Shown here piece after piece: positions 34,677 to 43,647 of a stretch of DNA of 64,000 nucleotides. The notes beneath the pieces were generated by a model. The model ran no database searches, was not told the origin of the DNA, and saw nothing but the letters and a program-made list of their open reading frames with translations. The stretch's first letter is position 1, and the number at the start of each line of letters is the position of its first letter. Position numbers and translations under genes: made by a program. Source of the DNA: Olsenella sp. Marseille-P4559 (GTDB lineage Bacteria > Actinomycetota > Coriobacteriia > Coriobacteriales > Atopobiaceae); assembly GCF_900605015.1 (NCBI RefSeq), contig NZ_LR027575.1, positions 54,690-118,689 of the forward strand, in the 5' to 3' direction.

Positions 34677-35213
34677 ATGAGCCATAGCGAGACAGACAAG
34701 CAGCAGGCTACAGCAAGTGAGGCCTACACGGCAGTTGTGATTACCGTGAGCGACCGCTGCTCGCGCAAGGAGCGCGAGGACGCCTCTGGACCGGCGCTCG
34801 TAGCGCTTCTCGGCGAGAGGGGCTACCGCGTGGTGGCAACGCGCGTGGTGCCCGACGAGCAGCCACAGATAGAGGCGGCCATCAGGGCGGCGGCAGAGCG
34901 GGATGCGGCGCTCGTCCTCACCACGGGTGGCACGGGCTTCTCGCCACGCGACGTGACGCCCGAGGCAACTGCGGCCGTGTGCACGCGCATGGCACCAGGG
35001 ATCCCCGAGGCCATGCGTGCCGCCTCGATGGCCATCACGCCGCATGCCTGCCTCTCGCGCGAGGTGGCTGGCATCCTGGACCGCACGCTCGTGGTGAACC
35101 TGCCGGGGAGCCCCAAGGCCGCAATCGAGAACGTCTCCGCAGTCATCGGGCCCATCGCGCACGGGATCAAGATGCTGCGTGGCGGGCAGGCGGACTGTGC
35201 GGCCGAGAAGTGA
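34677..35213 (+). CDS. mog: Molybdopterin adenylyltransferase (MogA/MoaB-like)
   Basis: Activates molybdopterin by adenylation before Mo insertion. The 178-aa product shows AVVITVSDRCSRKEREDASG, LVLTTGGTGFSPRDVTPEAT, then PHACLSREVAGI and LPGSPKAAIENVSAVIGPIA. It starts 5 bp after the MoeA-like gene with GTAGGAGCC as ribosome site. Last gene of the mod-moa operon. Confidence 0.92.
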   Translation: MSHSETDKQQATASEAYTAVVITVSDRCSRKEREDASGPALVALLGERGYRVVATRVVPDEQPQIEAAIRAAAERDAALVLTTGGTGFSPRDVTPEATAAVCTRMAPGIPEAMRAASMAITPHACLSREVAGILDRTLVVNLPGSPKAAIENVSAVIGPIAHGIKMLRGGQADCAAEK

Positions 35214-35249
35214 CTTCTGCCCCGCCGATGCCGCAAGGCGCGTTTGCGC

Positions 35250-35880
35250 AGGCCTTCTCGTGATGTCTTGCCGTTTAGGGCTTTGCGGACCTGAGCCCTC
35301 ACTCCAAGTGCAACGTCCCGTGAGCTGTGGCGGCCCATGGCCGAGCGGTCCTCGCCCACGGGAATCCCTGCCGTGCGACCTGGCTCGATGGCAAGCTCGT
35401 AGTAGTCGAGTGGTAGGTACCCACCAACGAATCCCTGGCGAGAGGTGCCGTCGCCCTCGGTGAGGCTGCCCGCGGGCAGCCGCAGCACGTCTCTCTCGAG
35501 CTTCACGGGCTCGATGGTGCCGCGCTTCACGGCGTGGTAGGTGGGATGTGCCATCCTGTCCGCCCGGGGCAGGCTGAGCCACAACTGCACACCAGGCAGG
35601 CACCGCGCGATGGGAACTCTCCTCGTGCTCGGCACCCGACCCGCACGCATCCACCGCACCTCGCCCGAGGTCACCATGTCTTCGAAGCCTATGCTGTCAC
35701 GGTGGTGCATCGACCCCTCGCGCACGTGGCTCACGGTCCCGATGCCGCGGTGGGGGTGGAGCGGAAAGCCTGCCGTGTAGTCGTCCAGTCGTTCGGGTCG
35801 ATGCTGTCGAACGAGTCCAGCATGAGGAAGGGGGGCCAAAGCCGTGCGCGGTCTGGTCCCCGGAATCCGCACAAGGCTCG
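35250..35880 (-). pseudogene. Pirin-family protein, degenerate
   Basis: Pirin pieces are readable in three frames: FLMLDSFDSIDPNDW, then DYTAGFPLHPHRGIGTVSH and GSMHHRDSIGFEDMVTSGEV, a short GSGAEHEESSHR in another frame, then PGVQLWLSLPRADRMAHPTY and YLPLDYYELAIEPG. At least three frameshifts and the lack of the second cupin half show it is dead. Its bases overlap nothing else; the remaining gap to 36081 is empty. Confidence 0.75.
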
Positions 35881-36081
35881 CGCCCGCGCCATCTTGTCCG
35901 GTATCCCCTTACAACGTTGGTCGCGTGTCCGAGCACGCGCCCCTCCTCTGCTCGACCGCGATGCGGGCCTGGTCACTGGGAGCCTTATACCCTACCTGGC
36001 AGATAGCATTGAAGTGCGCCCGTGACCGGCTGGCCAATCACAGTATGAACACGGGCTACGCAAGGTGCCGCCTTGAGTGGA

Positions 36082-37308
36082 CTACCCCCACAGCACGTCT
36101 GCGGCGAGGCGCGAGAGAACCGCACGCACGCGAGCGAGGTCGGCCACAGGTACGTGCTCGTTGGGCTTGTGCGCAAGCTCAAGGCTGCCCGGGCCATACG
36201 AGAGGCACGTAGGGTTTCCGCAGGTGCCAGCCACCACGGCAGAGTCGGTGTAGCCGGTGAAGACGTCTGTGGCTGGCACAATGCCCCATGCCTCCTCGCT
36301 TGCGCGCGCAAGGGCGGCCAAGAGAGGGGAGGCAGGGTCAAGCTCGATGGGCGGCCTGTCTCCGGCACAGCGTACGTCGGCGTGCGTGCCCGGGATGGAG
36401 GCCTCTGCTATGGCAACGGCCTCCTGCACGACCCTCTCGGCAGCTTGAGAGCCCGTAGGCGGCACAAGCCGCATGTCGATGGTGACGTGGCACTCGTCCG
36501 GCACCACATACGGGCTGTAGCCGCCCTCGACCTGCCCAAACGTGACTGTCGAGCGGCCAAGCTCGGGGTGCGTGGGAAGTGCGGCAACGGCAGCGCGTAT
36601 GTGGCAGATGGCCTCTGCCATGGCAGCGATGGCGTCTGCGCCGCGCCATGGCGTGCTTGCGTGGGCAGTGGCCCCGTGCATATCGATTGCATACCACGTG
36701 CGCCCCTTGTGGGAGCCACGTGCGCGGCCATCGGTGGGCTCGGTGTCAAGCACCCAGCCCGCAGCACCCAGCCAGCCGGCGCGGATGGCGGCCTCGGAGC
36801 CGCGCATCCGGTCCTCCTCGTCCACCGTGCAGACGATCGCCAGGGAATGCGCGGGCAGGCAACCGCGCCGCCCCACCTCGTCAAGCGCGTCCGAGAACGC
36901 CAGCAGGGCGCAGGCCAGGCCGCCTTTCATGTCGCATGAGCCGCGACCATAGAGTTCGCCGTCGCGCAGTGTGGGCGAGAGGGCCGGCGTGCCATCGCCC
37001 CATCCTGCACCCACGCGGACGGTGTCCATGTGGCAGAGAAGCGTGAGGTCCGCTGGCGTGGACGTGGCATCGGCAGGCCCGGCGGTGGGGATCACCGCCC
37101 GGATGCAACGGCGGCCAGGCAGTGCCTCGAGCTCCTCGATGCGTACGGCATCGGCGAGGTCGCCCGCCCTCTTGCGACGCCTTTCCAGCCACGAGTGAAC
37201 AAACTGCTCGATGGCACCCTCAAAGGCCCCGGGATCTGTGCTCTCCATGCCCACGAGCCGTGCTGTGAGCCCTGTCGCCTCGTCATCGGTGCGGCGTCGA
37301 GCGCACAT
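36082..37308 (-). CDS. M20-family metallopeptidase/deacylase (ArgE/DapE type)
   Basis: The 408-aa dinuclear zinc hydrolase starts MCARRRTDDEATGLTARLVG at 37308 after GGGGAGGAG. Metal and catalytic motifs: LLCHMDTVRVG, LYGRGSCDMKGGLACALLAF, TVDEEDRMRGSEAAI, DTEPTDGR and the C-terminal HKPNEHVPV; the dimerisation domain contains HGATAHASTPWRGADA. The substrate is an N-acyl amino acid or peptide-like amide, not predictable further. It lies 4 bp behind a YheO-type regulator, divergent from ssnA. The YgeY hydrolase of E. coli purine loci is also M20, but I see no specific YgeY similarity here. Confidence 0.85.
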   Translation of the reverse strand: MCARRRTDDEATGLTARLVGMESTDPGAFEGAIEQFVHSWLERRRKRAGDLADAVRIEELEALPGRRCIRAVIPTAGPADATSTPADLTLLCHMDTVRVGAGWGDGTPALSPTLRDGELYGRGSCDMKGGLACALLAFSDALDEVGRRGCLPAHSLAIVCTVDEEDRMRGSEAAIRAGWLGAAGWVLDTEPTDGRARGSHKGRTWYAIDMHGATAHASTPWRGADAIAAMAEAICHIRAAVAALPTHPELGRSTVTFGQVEGGYSPYVVPDECHVTIDMRLVPPTGSQAAERVVQEAVAIAEASIPGTHADVRCAGDRPPIELDPASPLLAALARASEEAWGIVPATDVFTGYTDSAVVAGTCGNPTCLSYGPGSLELAHKPNEHVPVADLARVRAVLSRLAADVLWG

Positions 37309-37312
37309 GCGC

Positions 37313-37963
37313 CTACTCCTCCCCGTGTGACTTGGCCTCGTCCATGTAGCTGTAGAGCGTGTACTTTGAGATGCCAAAGTAGCTGCAGATCTTCTGCCCG
37401 GCCTTAGTGATGAGAAATGCGCCGGAGTCGTTGAGAAAACCTATGGCCCTGACCTTGTCGTCCCTGGTCATGAGCGCCACCGGCTTGCCCACCACGCGCA
37501 CGCTCTGGTCTATGAGTTCGTCGAGAAGGTCGTTCACGTTATGGGGGATAACGTCTGGCTCGTCCGAGGCCGTGCTGGCGAGCGAGGTGAAGTCCTTGAG
37601 CATGTTCTGGAGCGCCATGATGGGCGTGGAGTCGAAGTTAATGGCAAAGATGGCCACTGGCTTGCCAGTCTCGTCGCGGAAGAACACCGTGCTCGAACGC
37701 AGCTCTCGACCGTCCTCGGTGCGCGTGTGATACGCAAGGTGGTCCTGCAGCTTGTCTGGGCCCGAGCTCAGGGCCTTGAGAACCACGTTCGATGGACCGT
37801 CGCCGAGCTTTCTGCCCGAGACCTGGCCGTTCTCTATGGCCACGATGGTGCTGTCGGGGTCTTTGGACTCAAGGTCATGAACGACAACCTCGCAGTTGCT
37901 GCCGAACTGCGCAGCGATGCCCCTTGCAAGGCGAGAGAGAAACTCGATCTCTGACTTCTTCAT
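37313..37963 (-). CDS. YheO-like PAS/HTH transcriptional regulator
   Basis: The 216-aa regulator has an N-terminal YheO PAS-like domain (IAAQFGSNCEVVVHDLESKD, RSSTVFFRDETGKPVAIFAI) and a C-terminal DNA-binding helix pair (GAFLITKAGQKICSYFGISK, then YTLYSYMDEA). The family senses small molecules and often sits with amino-acid or deaminase genes. It probably controls the M20 gene behind it and perhaps the divergent purine locus, 657 bp away. No operator can be assigned with confidence. Confidence 0.82.
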   Translation of the reverse strand: MKKSEIEFLSRLARGIAAQFGSNCEVVVHDLESKDPDSTIVAIENGQVSGRKLGDGPSNVVLKALSSGPDKLQDHLAYHTRTEDGRELRSSTVFFRDETGKPVAIFAINFDSTPIMALQNMLKDFTSLASTASDEPDVIPHNVNDLLDELIDQSVRVVGKPVALMTRDDKVRAIGFLNDSGAFLITKAGQKICSYFGISKYTLYSYMDEAKSHGEE

Positions 37964-38162
37964 GTGTCCTCGATCCCTTCATGACGGGTCCTGCCCATCG
38001 GCCGCGCACCCTTTCGGCGCGTCGAGTCAAGCCGCGAGGTACGGTCACGCACAGACGGGGAGGTCAACAACGAGCACATACTAGCACCTAAACCCTAATA
38101 AAATGTAAGGTGAGCCATTATTTGACAAAGACGGGAGGGAGCGGCGTGCCCCAATGGGGCAG

Positions 38163-38204
38163 ACGGCATTGCATCGCCGCTTAGCGGCACCCAATGCCGT
38201 TTTC
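38163..38204 (+). terminator. Hairpin with T tail in the ssnA upstream region
   Basis: ACGGCATTG (38163-38171) pairs with CAATGCCGT (38192-38200) and an inner GCCGC/GCGGC stem is nested; TTTTC follows on the plus strand. No plus-strand gene lies upstream, so it would end antisense transcripts or act as a leader attenuator. In the 657-bp gap 37964-38620 I otherwise see the ModE-like box, a promoter and no gene. Confidence 0.45.
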
Positions 38205-38281
38205 GTATTGCAGAGAGCAAAGACCCAGTTAGAGACCGCATCCAACCAGGCAATGCGCTTCTCGGCGGACGTTTTGGGCCC

Positions 38282-38307
38282 ACGTTATACAACGAAAAAT
38301 ATAACGT
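38282..38307 (+). promoter_or_regulatory. Perfect ModE-like palindrome upstream of ssnA
   Basis: ACGTTATA (38282-38289), 10 nt, TATAACGT (38300-38307): a perfect 8-bp inverted repeat with the sequence and spacing of the ModE operator. It lies about 67 bp before the -35 box of the candidate ssnA promoter, a position suited to activation. No modE gene is in this window. Confidence 0.5.
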
Positions 38308-38373
38308 TACCGTCCACACCGGCAATCGACCGTACGCCGATGTTCTCCAGACCGCGGCACGCCAGACGTCAAT

Positions 38374-38402
38374 TTGAAGCAAAATATTTGTTAGGTTGTA
38401 TT
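38374..38402 (+). promoter_or_regulatory. Candidate promoter of the purine operon (ssnA)
   Basis: TTGAAG (38374-38379), 17-bp AT-rich spacer, TGTATT (38397-38402). It lies in a local AT-rich island in otherwise GC-rich DNA, 218 bp before the ssnA ATG. Assigned by eye only. Confidence 0.4.
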
Positions 38403-38620
38403 ACAAGATGTGCGAAGATTTGCCAAAAGGGTGATTCGCGAGGAGAGGCCAACGGGGAGGGGCCTCGTACCTGCGCTTCGTTTGCAGCTGGGTAGTCGGG
38501 TGCCCATGCGGCGCAGTCACGTTCGCGCAATGCCCGGCCGCTGCGGCATGAGAGGGCTGCGGCGAACACAGGTTTGGCCGTAGCTGATCTGCGGCATGCA
38601 GCGAGGAGGAGAGAGGTCCT

Positions 38621-39976
38621 ATGCTACTTGTTGGAAACGGTCGGGTCGTGACCAGGGACCCCGAGAAGCCCTTCGTCGAGAACGGCGCCGTTGTCATCGA
38701 CCGCGACAAGATCGTGGCCGTTGGCACTCGTGCGGAGATGGGCGCCGCCTACCCCACGGCCGAGTTCGTCGACGCCCATGGCGGCCTCATCATGCCCGGT
38801 CTCATCAACTGCCACACCCACATCTATTCCGGACTGGCGCGCGGCCTTGCCATCAAGGGGTGCAATCCCACCAACTTCCTCGAGAACCTCGAGCAGCAAT
38901 GGTGGAACATCGACCGTCACCTCACGCTTGATGGCACGCGCGCCTGCGCATACGTGACCATGATGGAGTCGTTCCGCAATGGCGTGACCACCATCTTTGA
39001 CCACCACGCGAGCTTCTGCCAGATTCCCGGGTCCCTCTTTGCCATCAAGGACGTCGCGCAGGAGATGGGCATGCGTGCCTGCCTGTGCTACGAGGTGTCG
39101 GACCGCGATGGCAAGGAGAAGCTCGCCGAGTCCATCCAAGAGAACGCCGACTTTGCCCGCTGGGCTACCAACCAGGACTCTGACATGATTGCCGCCATGT
39201 TCGGCGGGCATGCCCTCTTCACGCTGTCGGACGAGACGCTCGACCGTATGGCAGAGGCCAACAACGGCCTCACCGGCTTTCACATCCACGTGTGCGAGGG
39301 CATGGATGACGTCTATGACTCCGCCCAGAGGCACGGCTGCACCTCGATCCACCGCCTCCTTGACCATGGTGTCCTGGGCGAGAAGACCATGCTTGGCCAC
39401 TGCATCCACATCACCCCTGCCGACATGGACGTATGCGCCGAGACCCACACCAAGATCGTCAACAACCCGCAGTCCAATGCCAACAACGCCGTGGGCACCG
39501 CGCCGGTGCTCGAGTTCTTCAGGCGTGGCATCACCGTGACCATGGGAACCGATGCCTACACCCACGACATGCTTCAGTCCCTCAAGGCCTTCGTGCCGCT
39601 GCAGCGCCTCAACTCCGCGCTGCCCAACGTGGCCTGGGGTGAGGCCATGACCATGCTCTTCAAGAACAATGCTGAGGTCGCGAACATGTACTTTGCAACC
39701 AAGCCGCAGGGCAAGCCCCTAGGCGTGCTTGCGCCCGGTGCCGCGGCGGACGTTGCCGTGTTCGACTACCCCGCGCCTACGCCCATCGGCGCGGAGAACA
39801 TCGACGGCCACATCCTCTTTGGCGTCGAGGGACACGACTGCCGCACTACCATCGCGAATGGCCGCGTAGTCTACCGCGACCATACGTTCACAGACATTGA
39901 CAAGGAAAGGATCGACGCCTTCGTGCTCGACCAGGCAAAGAGGCTCTGGGGAGAGCTTAACGGCTGCGAGCACTAG
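38621..39976 (+). CDS. ssnA: SsnA-type aminohydrolase
   Basis: Amidohydrolase-superfamily deaminase of the SsnA branch, found in purine-degradation and selenium-linked loci. The 451-aa product has the metal motif INCHTHIYSGLARG (H65, H67), FHIHVCEGMDD, LGHCIHITP, and the metal Asp in VTMGTDAYTHD; the C-terminal composite-barrel tail ends TIANGRVVYRDH. ATG 38621 has a strong GAGGAGGAGAG site. It is followed by ygfK, the standard neighbour. The substrate is thought to be a purine-derived compound, not shown here. Confidence 0.92.
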   Translation: MLLVGNGRVVTRDPEKPFVENGAVVIDRDKIVAVGTRAEMGAAYPTAEFVDAHGGLIMPGLINCHTHIYSGLARGLAIKGCNPTNFLENLEQQWWNIDRHLTLDGTRACAYVTMMESFRNGVTTIFDHHASFCQIPGSLFAIKDVAQEMGMRACLCYEVSDRDGKEKLAESIQENADFARWATNQDSDMIAAMFGGHALFTLSDETLDRMAEANNGLTGFHIHVCEGMDDVYDSAQRHGCTSIHRLLDHGVLGEKTMLGHCIHITPADMDVCAETHTKIVNNPQSNANNAVGTAPVLEFFRRGITVTMGTDAYTHDMLQSLKAFVPLQRLNSALPNVAWGEAMTMLFKNNAEVANMYFATKPQGKPLGVLAPGAAADVAVFDYPAPTPIGAENIDGHILFGVEGHDCRTTIANGRVVYRDHTFTDIDKERIDAFVLDQAKRLWGELNGCEH

Positions 39977-40090
39977 GCGTCTTTCCGGCAGTGGCATCCT
40001 TCGGGCGCCACTGCCATGACGTGCGCGGATCCCGTGGCGCCGCGCACGCCTCACGTCCCCACGGAAATGCGTTTCTGGAGAGGAATCGCA

Positions 40091-43084
40091 ATGAGCGACA
40101 TCATGCGCCCCATTCCGTTCGGCCAGCTCATGGACTGGATCCTAACCGAGAAGAAGGCCCAGGGAACCGTCTTTGGCGAGTCTCGCCTCGCCAAGCTCGG
40201 CGGTCATGCCCGTCCCATCTTTGGCGAGAGGGTCGAGTCGCCCGTTGGGCCGGCGGCGGGCCCCAACACCCAGCTTGCCCAGAACATCATCGCCTCCTAC
40301 GTTACCGGCGCCCGCTTCTTCGAGCTCAAGACCGTCCAGAAGATGGATGGTGCCGAACTTTCCGCCTGCGTGAACAAGCCCTGCATCCTCGCAGCCGATG
40401 AGGGCTACAACTGCGAGTGGTCCACCGAGCTCACCGTACCCGATGCCTTTGATGAGTACGTCAAGGCCTGGGTTGCCTGCAAGCTCCTCGCGCGCGAGTT
40501 CGACTTGGGCGACCCGGATGGCTTTGTCTTCAACATGTCGGTTGGCTACGACCTTGAGGGCATCAAGGGCGAGAAGGTCAACACCTACATCGACAGCATG
40601 AAGGATGCCTCGGGCACCCCCGTCTTCCAGGAGGCCATTGCCTGGGCCAAGGCCAACCTCGATCACTTCCAGAACGTTGACGCCGCCTTTGTCGACTCCA
40701 TCTCGCCGCATGTGTCCCGCTCGGTTACCGAGTCCACACTTCACGGTTGCCCGCCCGCAGAGATCGAGCGCATCGCGACGCACCTCATCGCCGAGAAGGG
40801 CCTGAACACCTACATCAAGTGCAACCCCACGCTCTTGGGCTACGAGTATGCCCGCAAGACCCTGGACTCGCTGGGCTTCGATTACATCGTCTTCGACGAG
40901 CACCACTTCAACGAGGATCTGCAATGGGCAGATGCCGTACCCATGCTCCGGCGCCTTATCGCCCTGGCAGCCGAGTGCGGCGTGGAGTTTGGCGTCAAGC
41001 TCACCAACACCTTCCCCGTTGACGTCACCCGCTCCGAGCTTCCCAGCGACGAGATGTACATGTCCGGCCGCTCGCTCTACCCGCTCACCACCTCGCTTGC
41101 CAAGCGCATCGCCGACGAGTTCGATGGCCACCTGCGCATCTCCTTCTCCGGCGGCGCGGACGCGCTGAACATCCGCGCGCTCGTCGACGCCGGCATCTGG
41201 CCGGTCACCATGGCGACAACGCTGCTCAAGCCGGGTGGCTACCAGCGCCTGGTCCAGGTTGACGAGTCTCTCTCCGGCATCGATGACGCCCCGTTCTCGC
41301 GCGTTGACCTCGCCAAGGTTTCCGCCATCGTGGACGACGCCCTCACCAACCCCCGCTACCGTAAGCCCGTCAAGCCCATGCCCGAGCGCCACGTGGGCCA
41401 CGAGCTGCCGCTCATCGACTGCTTCACGGCACCCTGCCGCGAGGATTGCCCCATCGAGCAGGACATCCCGGGCTACCTGCGCGCCTGTGGAGAGGGCCGC
41501 TATGCCGACACCCTCCGCATCATCCTCGAACGCAACGCCCTGCCCTTCACGACGGGCACCATCTGCCCGCATACCTGCGGCGACTCCTGCATGCGCAACT
41601 ACTACGAGGAGCACGTGCACATCCGCGAGTTCAAGCTCCTGGCTGCCGAGAAGGGCCTGGCCGAGGTGCTTCCCACGCTCTCCCCGCGTGGCACCGTGGC
41701 CAATCGCAAGGTTGCCGTTGTGGGCGCCGGTCCCGCCGGCCTTGCTGCGGCATCGTTCCTCTCTCGCGCGGGCGTCGACGTCACCGTGTTCGAGCGCACC
41801 GGTGAGCTCGGTGGCATCGTGCGCCATGTGATCCCGGGCTTCCGCATCTCTGACGAGGCCATCGACCACGACGTGGAGCTCTGCTCGGCATATGGCGCCA
41901 CGTTCAAGACGGGTGTCGGGGTCACCAACGCGCGCGACCTTCTCGACCAGGGGTTTAGCGATGTCGTGGTGGCCATTGGCGCTTGGGCGCCAGGCCGTCC
42001 GGCGCTCCGTAGCGGCGAGGCGCTCGACGCCATCGACTTCCTCCGTGACTTCAGGGACGATCCTGCGCAATGCCGGCTTGGCACCGACGTCGTGGTCATT
42101 GGCGGTGGCAACACGGCCATGGACGTGGCGCGTGCCGCCAGGCGCGTGCCCGGCGTCGAGCACGTGCGCCTGGTCTATCGCCGTACCCGTCGCTACATGC
42201 CTGCCGACGAGGAGGAGCTCGTCATGGCGCTCGAGGACGGTGTGGAGTTCATGGAGCTCCTCTCGCCGGCAGACCTTGCTAACGGCGTGCTGACCTGCGA
42301 GGTCATGCGCCTTGGCGCGCCGGATGCCTCTGGTCGTCGCGCCCCCGAGCCTACGGGCGAGACCGTGAGCGTGCCCGCCACCGCGGTCATCACCGCCGTT
42401 GGCGAGCGTATCGAGCAGGGGCTTTACCTGGCAACGGGCTGCGATCTTGACGGGAAGGGCCGCCCCGTGGTGAGCGACTCCCTCGAGACCAGCGTGCCGC
42501 ACGTCTTTGCCGTAGGCGATGCGCGCCGCGGCCCCGCTACCGTGGTCAAGGCCATCGCCGATGCCATGACCGTCACGCGTGCCATCTCCGGCGCCTCCTT
42601 CGACGGCATGGGGGAGTCCAACGTTGACCCCAGCTACGAGTCGTCGCTTGCGTCGCGTGGCAGCCTCGAGGCCGACGTCCAGTCGCTTGCCCACACGCGC
42701 TGCCTTGGCTGCGCAACCGTGTGCGAGACCTGCTGCGAGGTCTGCCCCAACCGTGCCAACGTGGCCGTCCGCGTACCCGGCATGCGCGAGCGCCAGATTG
42801 TCCACGTGGATGGCATGTGCAACGAGTGCGGCAACTGCGCCGTGTTCTGCCCGTACTCCGGGGGTCGCCCGTACAAGGACAAGCTCACGCTCTTCTGGAG
42901 CCGCGAGGACTTCGACGACTCCACCAACGAGGGCTTCCTGCCTGCCGAAGGCGGTATGCTCGTGAGGCTGGATGGCACCACCGCGGTCTATAACGTGGAC
43001 GATGCCGAGTGTGGCCTTCCCGAGGCGGTCCGCGCCACCATCGTGGCGGTGCGTGACAGCTACGGCTACCTTCTTGCAAGGTAG
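40091..43084 (+). CDS. ygfK: YgfK: large Fe-S flavoprotein, putative selenate reductase subunit
   Basis: The 997-aa multidomain oxidoreductase has a dihydroorotate-dehydrogenase-like N-terminus (ESPVGPAAGPNTQLAQNIIA, TESTLHGCPPAEIERIA), a GltD-type middle with FeS cysteines (CFTAPCREDCPIEQDIPGYL, ICPHTCGDSCMRNYYEEH), an FAD site VAVVGAGPAGLAAASFLSRA and NAD(P) site VVVIGGGNTAMDVARA, and a C-terminal ferredoxin part (CLGCATVCETCCEVCPNR, CNECGNCAVFCPYSG). It probably moves electrons from the Mo hydroxylase to pyridine nucleotide or ferredoxin. The historic selenate reductase name rests on E. coli genetics. ATG 40091 has GGAGAGG; the frame upstream is not conserved. Confidence 0.92.
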   Translation: MSDIMRPIPFGQLMDWILTEKKAQGTVFGESRLAKLGGHARPIFGERVESPVGPAAGPNTQLAQNIIASYVTGARFFELKTVQKMDGAELSACVNKPCILAADEGYNCEWSTELTVPDAFDEYVKAWVACKLLAREFDLGDPDGFVFNMSVGYDLEGIKGEKVNTYIDSMKDASGTPVFQEAIAWAKANLDHFQNVDAAFVDSISPHVSRSVTESTLHGCPPAEIERIATHLIAEKGLNTYIKCNPTLLGYEYARKTLDSLGFDYIVFDEHHFNEDLQWADAVPMLRRLIALAAECGVEFGVKLTNTFPVDVTRSELPSDEMYMSGRSLYPLTTSLAKRIADEFDGHLRISFSGGADALNIRALVDAGIWPVTMATTLLKPGGYQRLVQVDESLSGIDDAPFSRVDLAKVSAIVDDALTNPRYRKPVKPMPERHVGHELPLIDCFTAPCREDCPIEQDIPGYLRACGEGRYADTLRIILERNALPFTTGTICPHTCGDSCMRNYYEEHVHIREFKLLAAEKGLAEVLPTLSPRGTVANRKVAVVGAGPAGLAAASFLSRAGVDVTVFERTGELGGIVRHVIPGFRISDEAIDHDVELCSAYGATFKTGVGVTNARDLLDQGFSDVVVAIGAWAPGRPALRSGEALDAIDFLRDFRDDPAQCRLGTDVVVIGGGNTAMDVARAARRVPGVEHVRLVYRRTRRYMPADEEELVMALEDGVEFMELLSPADLANGVLTCEVMRLGAPDASGRRAPEPTGETVSVPATAVITAVGERIEQGLYLATGCDLDGKGRPVVSDSLETSVPHVFAVGDARRGPATVVKAIADAMTVTRAISGASFDGMGESNVDPSYESSLASRGSLEADVQSLAHTRCLGCATVCETCCEVCPNRANVAVRVPGMRERQIVHVDGMCNECGNCAVFCPYSGGRPYKDKLTLFWSREDFDDSTNEGFLPAEGGMLVRLDGTTAVYNVDDAECGLPEAVRATIVAVRDSYGYLLAR

Positions 43085-43111
43085 TCAGGCATGCGCCGGT
43101 AAGAGCCCACT

Positions 43112-43139
43112 GGCGGGACGGCCGCACGGCCGTTCCGCC
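43112..43139 (+). terminator. Hairpin between ygfK and the ferredoxin gene
   Basis: GGCGGGACGGCC and GGCCGTTCCGCC form a 12-bp stem (one G-T) with loop GCAC. No U-run, so likely an RNA processing or pausing element inside the operon. Confidence 0.45.
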
Positions 43140-43164
43140 GTAGTACACACGGGGGGATTAGTTC

Positions 43165-43635
43165 ATGGCACGAAAGAGGGACAAAGTCGCGGTCGTGAGG
43201 TGCGCAGGCGGGGTCGCGCCCGACCGCTGCTCGGAGGGTTGCATCGGGTGTGGCGCGTGCGTCGCCGCCTGCCGCATGCACGCGATCCAGCTTGACGGGA
43301 ACGGCGTGGCGGTTGTCGACCGCGACGCATGCATAGGATGTGGCCTCTGCGCGCGCATGTGCGAGCAGCACATCATCGAGATCGTTCCGCGTCATCAGCG
43401 CATACAGGTGCTCTGCTCTAATCACGAGGTGGGGACCGCTGCACGCCAGATATGCCAGGCAAGCTGCATTGCCTGCGGCGCCTGCGAGCGCGTCTGCACG
43501 TCTGATGTCGTTCATGTTATCGATAACCTCGCCATCATTGACCAGCAGGAGTGCGTCTCCTGCGGCATGTGCGCAACCAAGTGCCCGCGCGGGGTCATCC
43601 ACGATGCCTTTGGCGTCGTCGCCGGGCAATTCTAG
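43165..43635 (+). CDS. Polyferredoxin with four [4Fe-4S] motifs
   Basis: The 156-aa protein carries four CxxCxxC...C motifs: CIGCGACVAACRMHAI, CIGCGLCARMCEQHII, CIACGACERVCTSDVV and CVSCGMCATKCPRGVI. The spacing resembles RnfB-type ferredoxin domains. Placed between ygfK and the Mo hydroxylase, it is the likely electron carrier between them. The N-terminus MARKRDKVAVVRCAGGVA is short and soluble; no signal peptide. ATG 43165. Confidence 0.88.
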   Translation: MARKRDKVAVVRCAGGVAPDRCSEGCIGCGACVAACRMHAIQLDGNGVAVVDRDACIGCGLCARMCEQHIIEIVPRHQRIQVLCSNHEVGTAARQICQASCIACGACERVCTSDVVHVIDNLAIIDQQECVSCGMCATKCPRGVIHDAFGVVAGQF

Positions 43636-43647
43636 GAAGGAGGGAAG

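Noticed and set aside
40142-42805. 887-codon minus-strand ORF over ygfK
   Set aside because: Mirror of a well supported multidomain protein; repetitive His/Ala/Gly.
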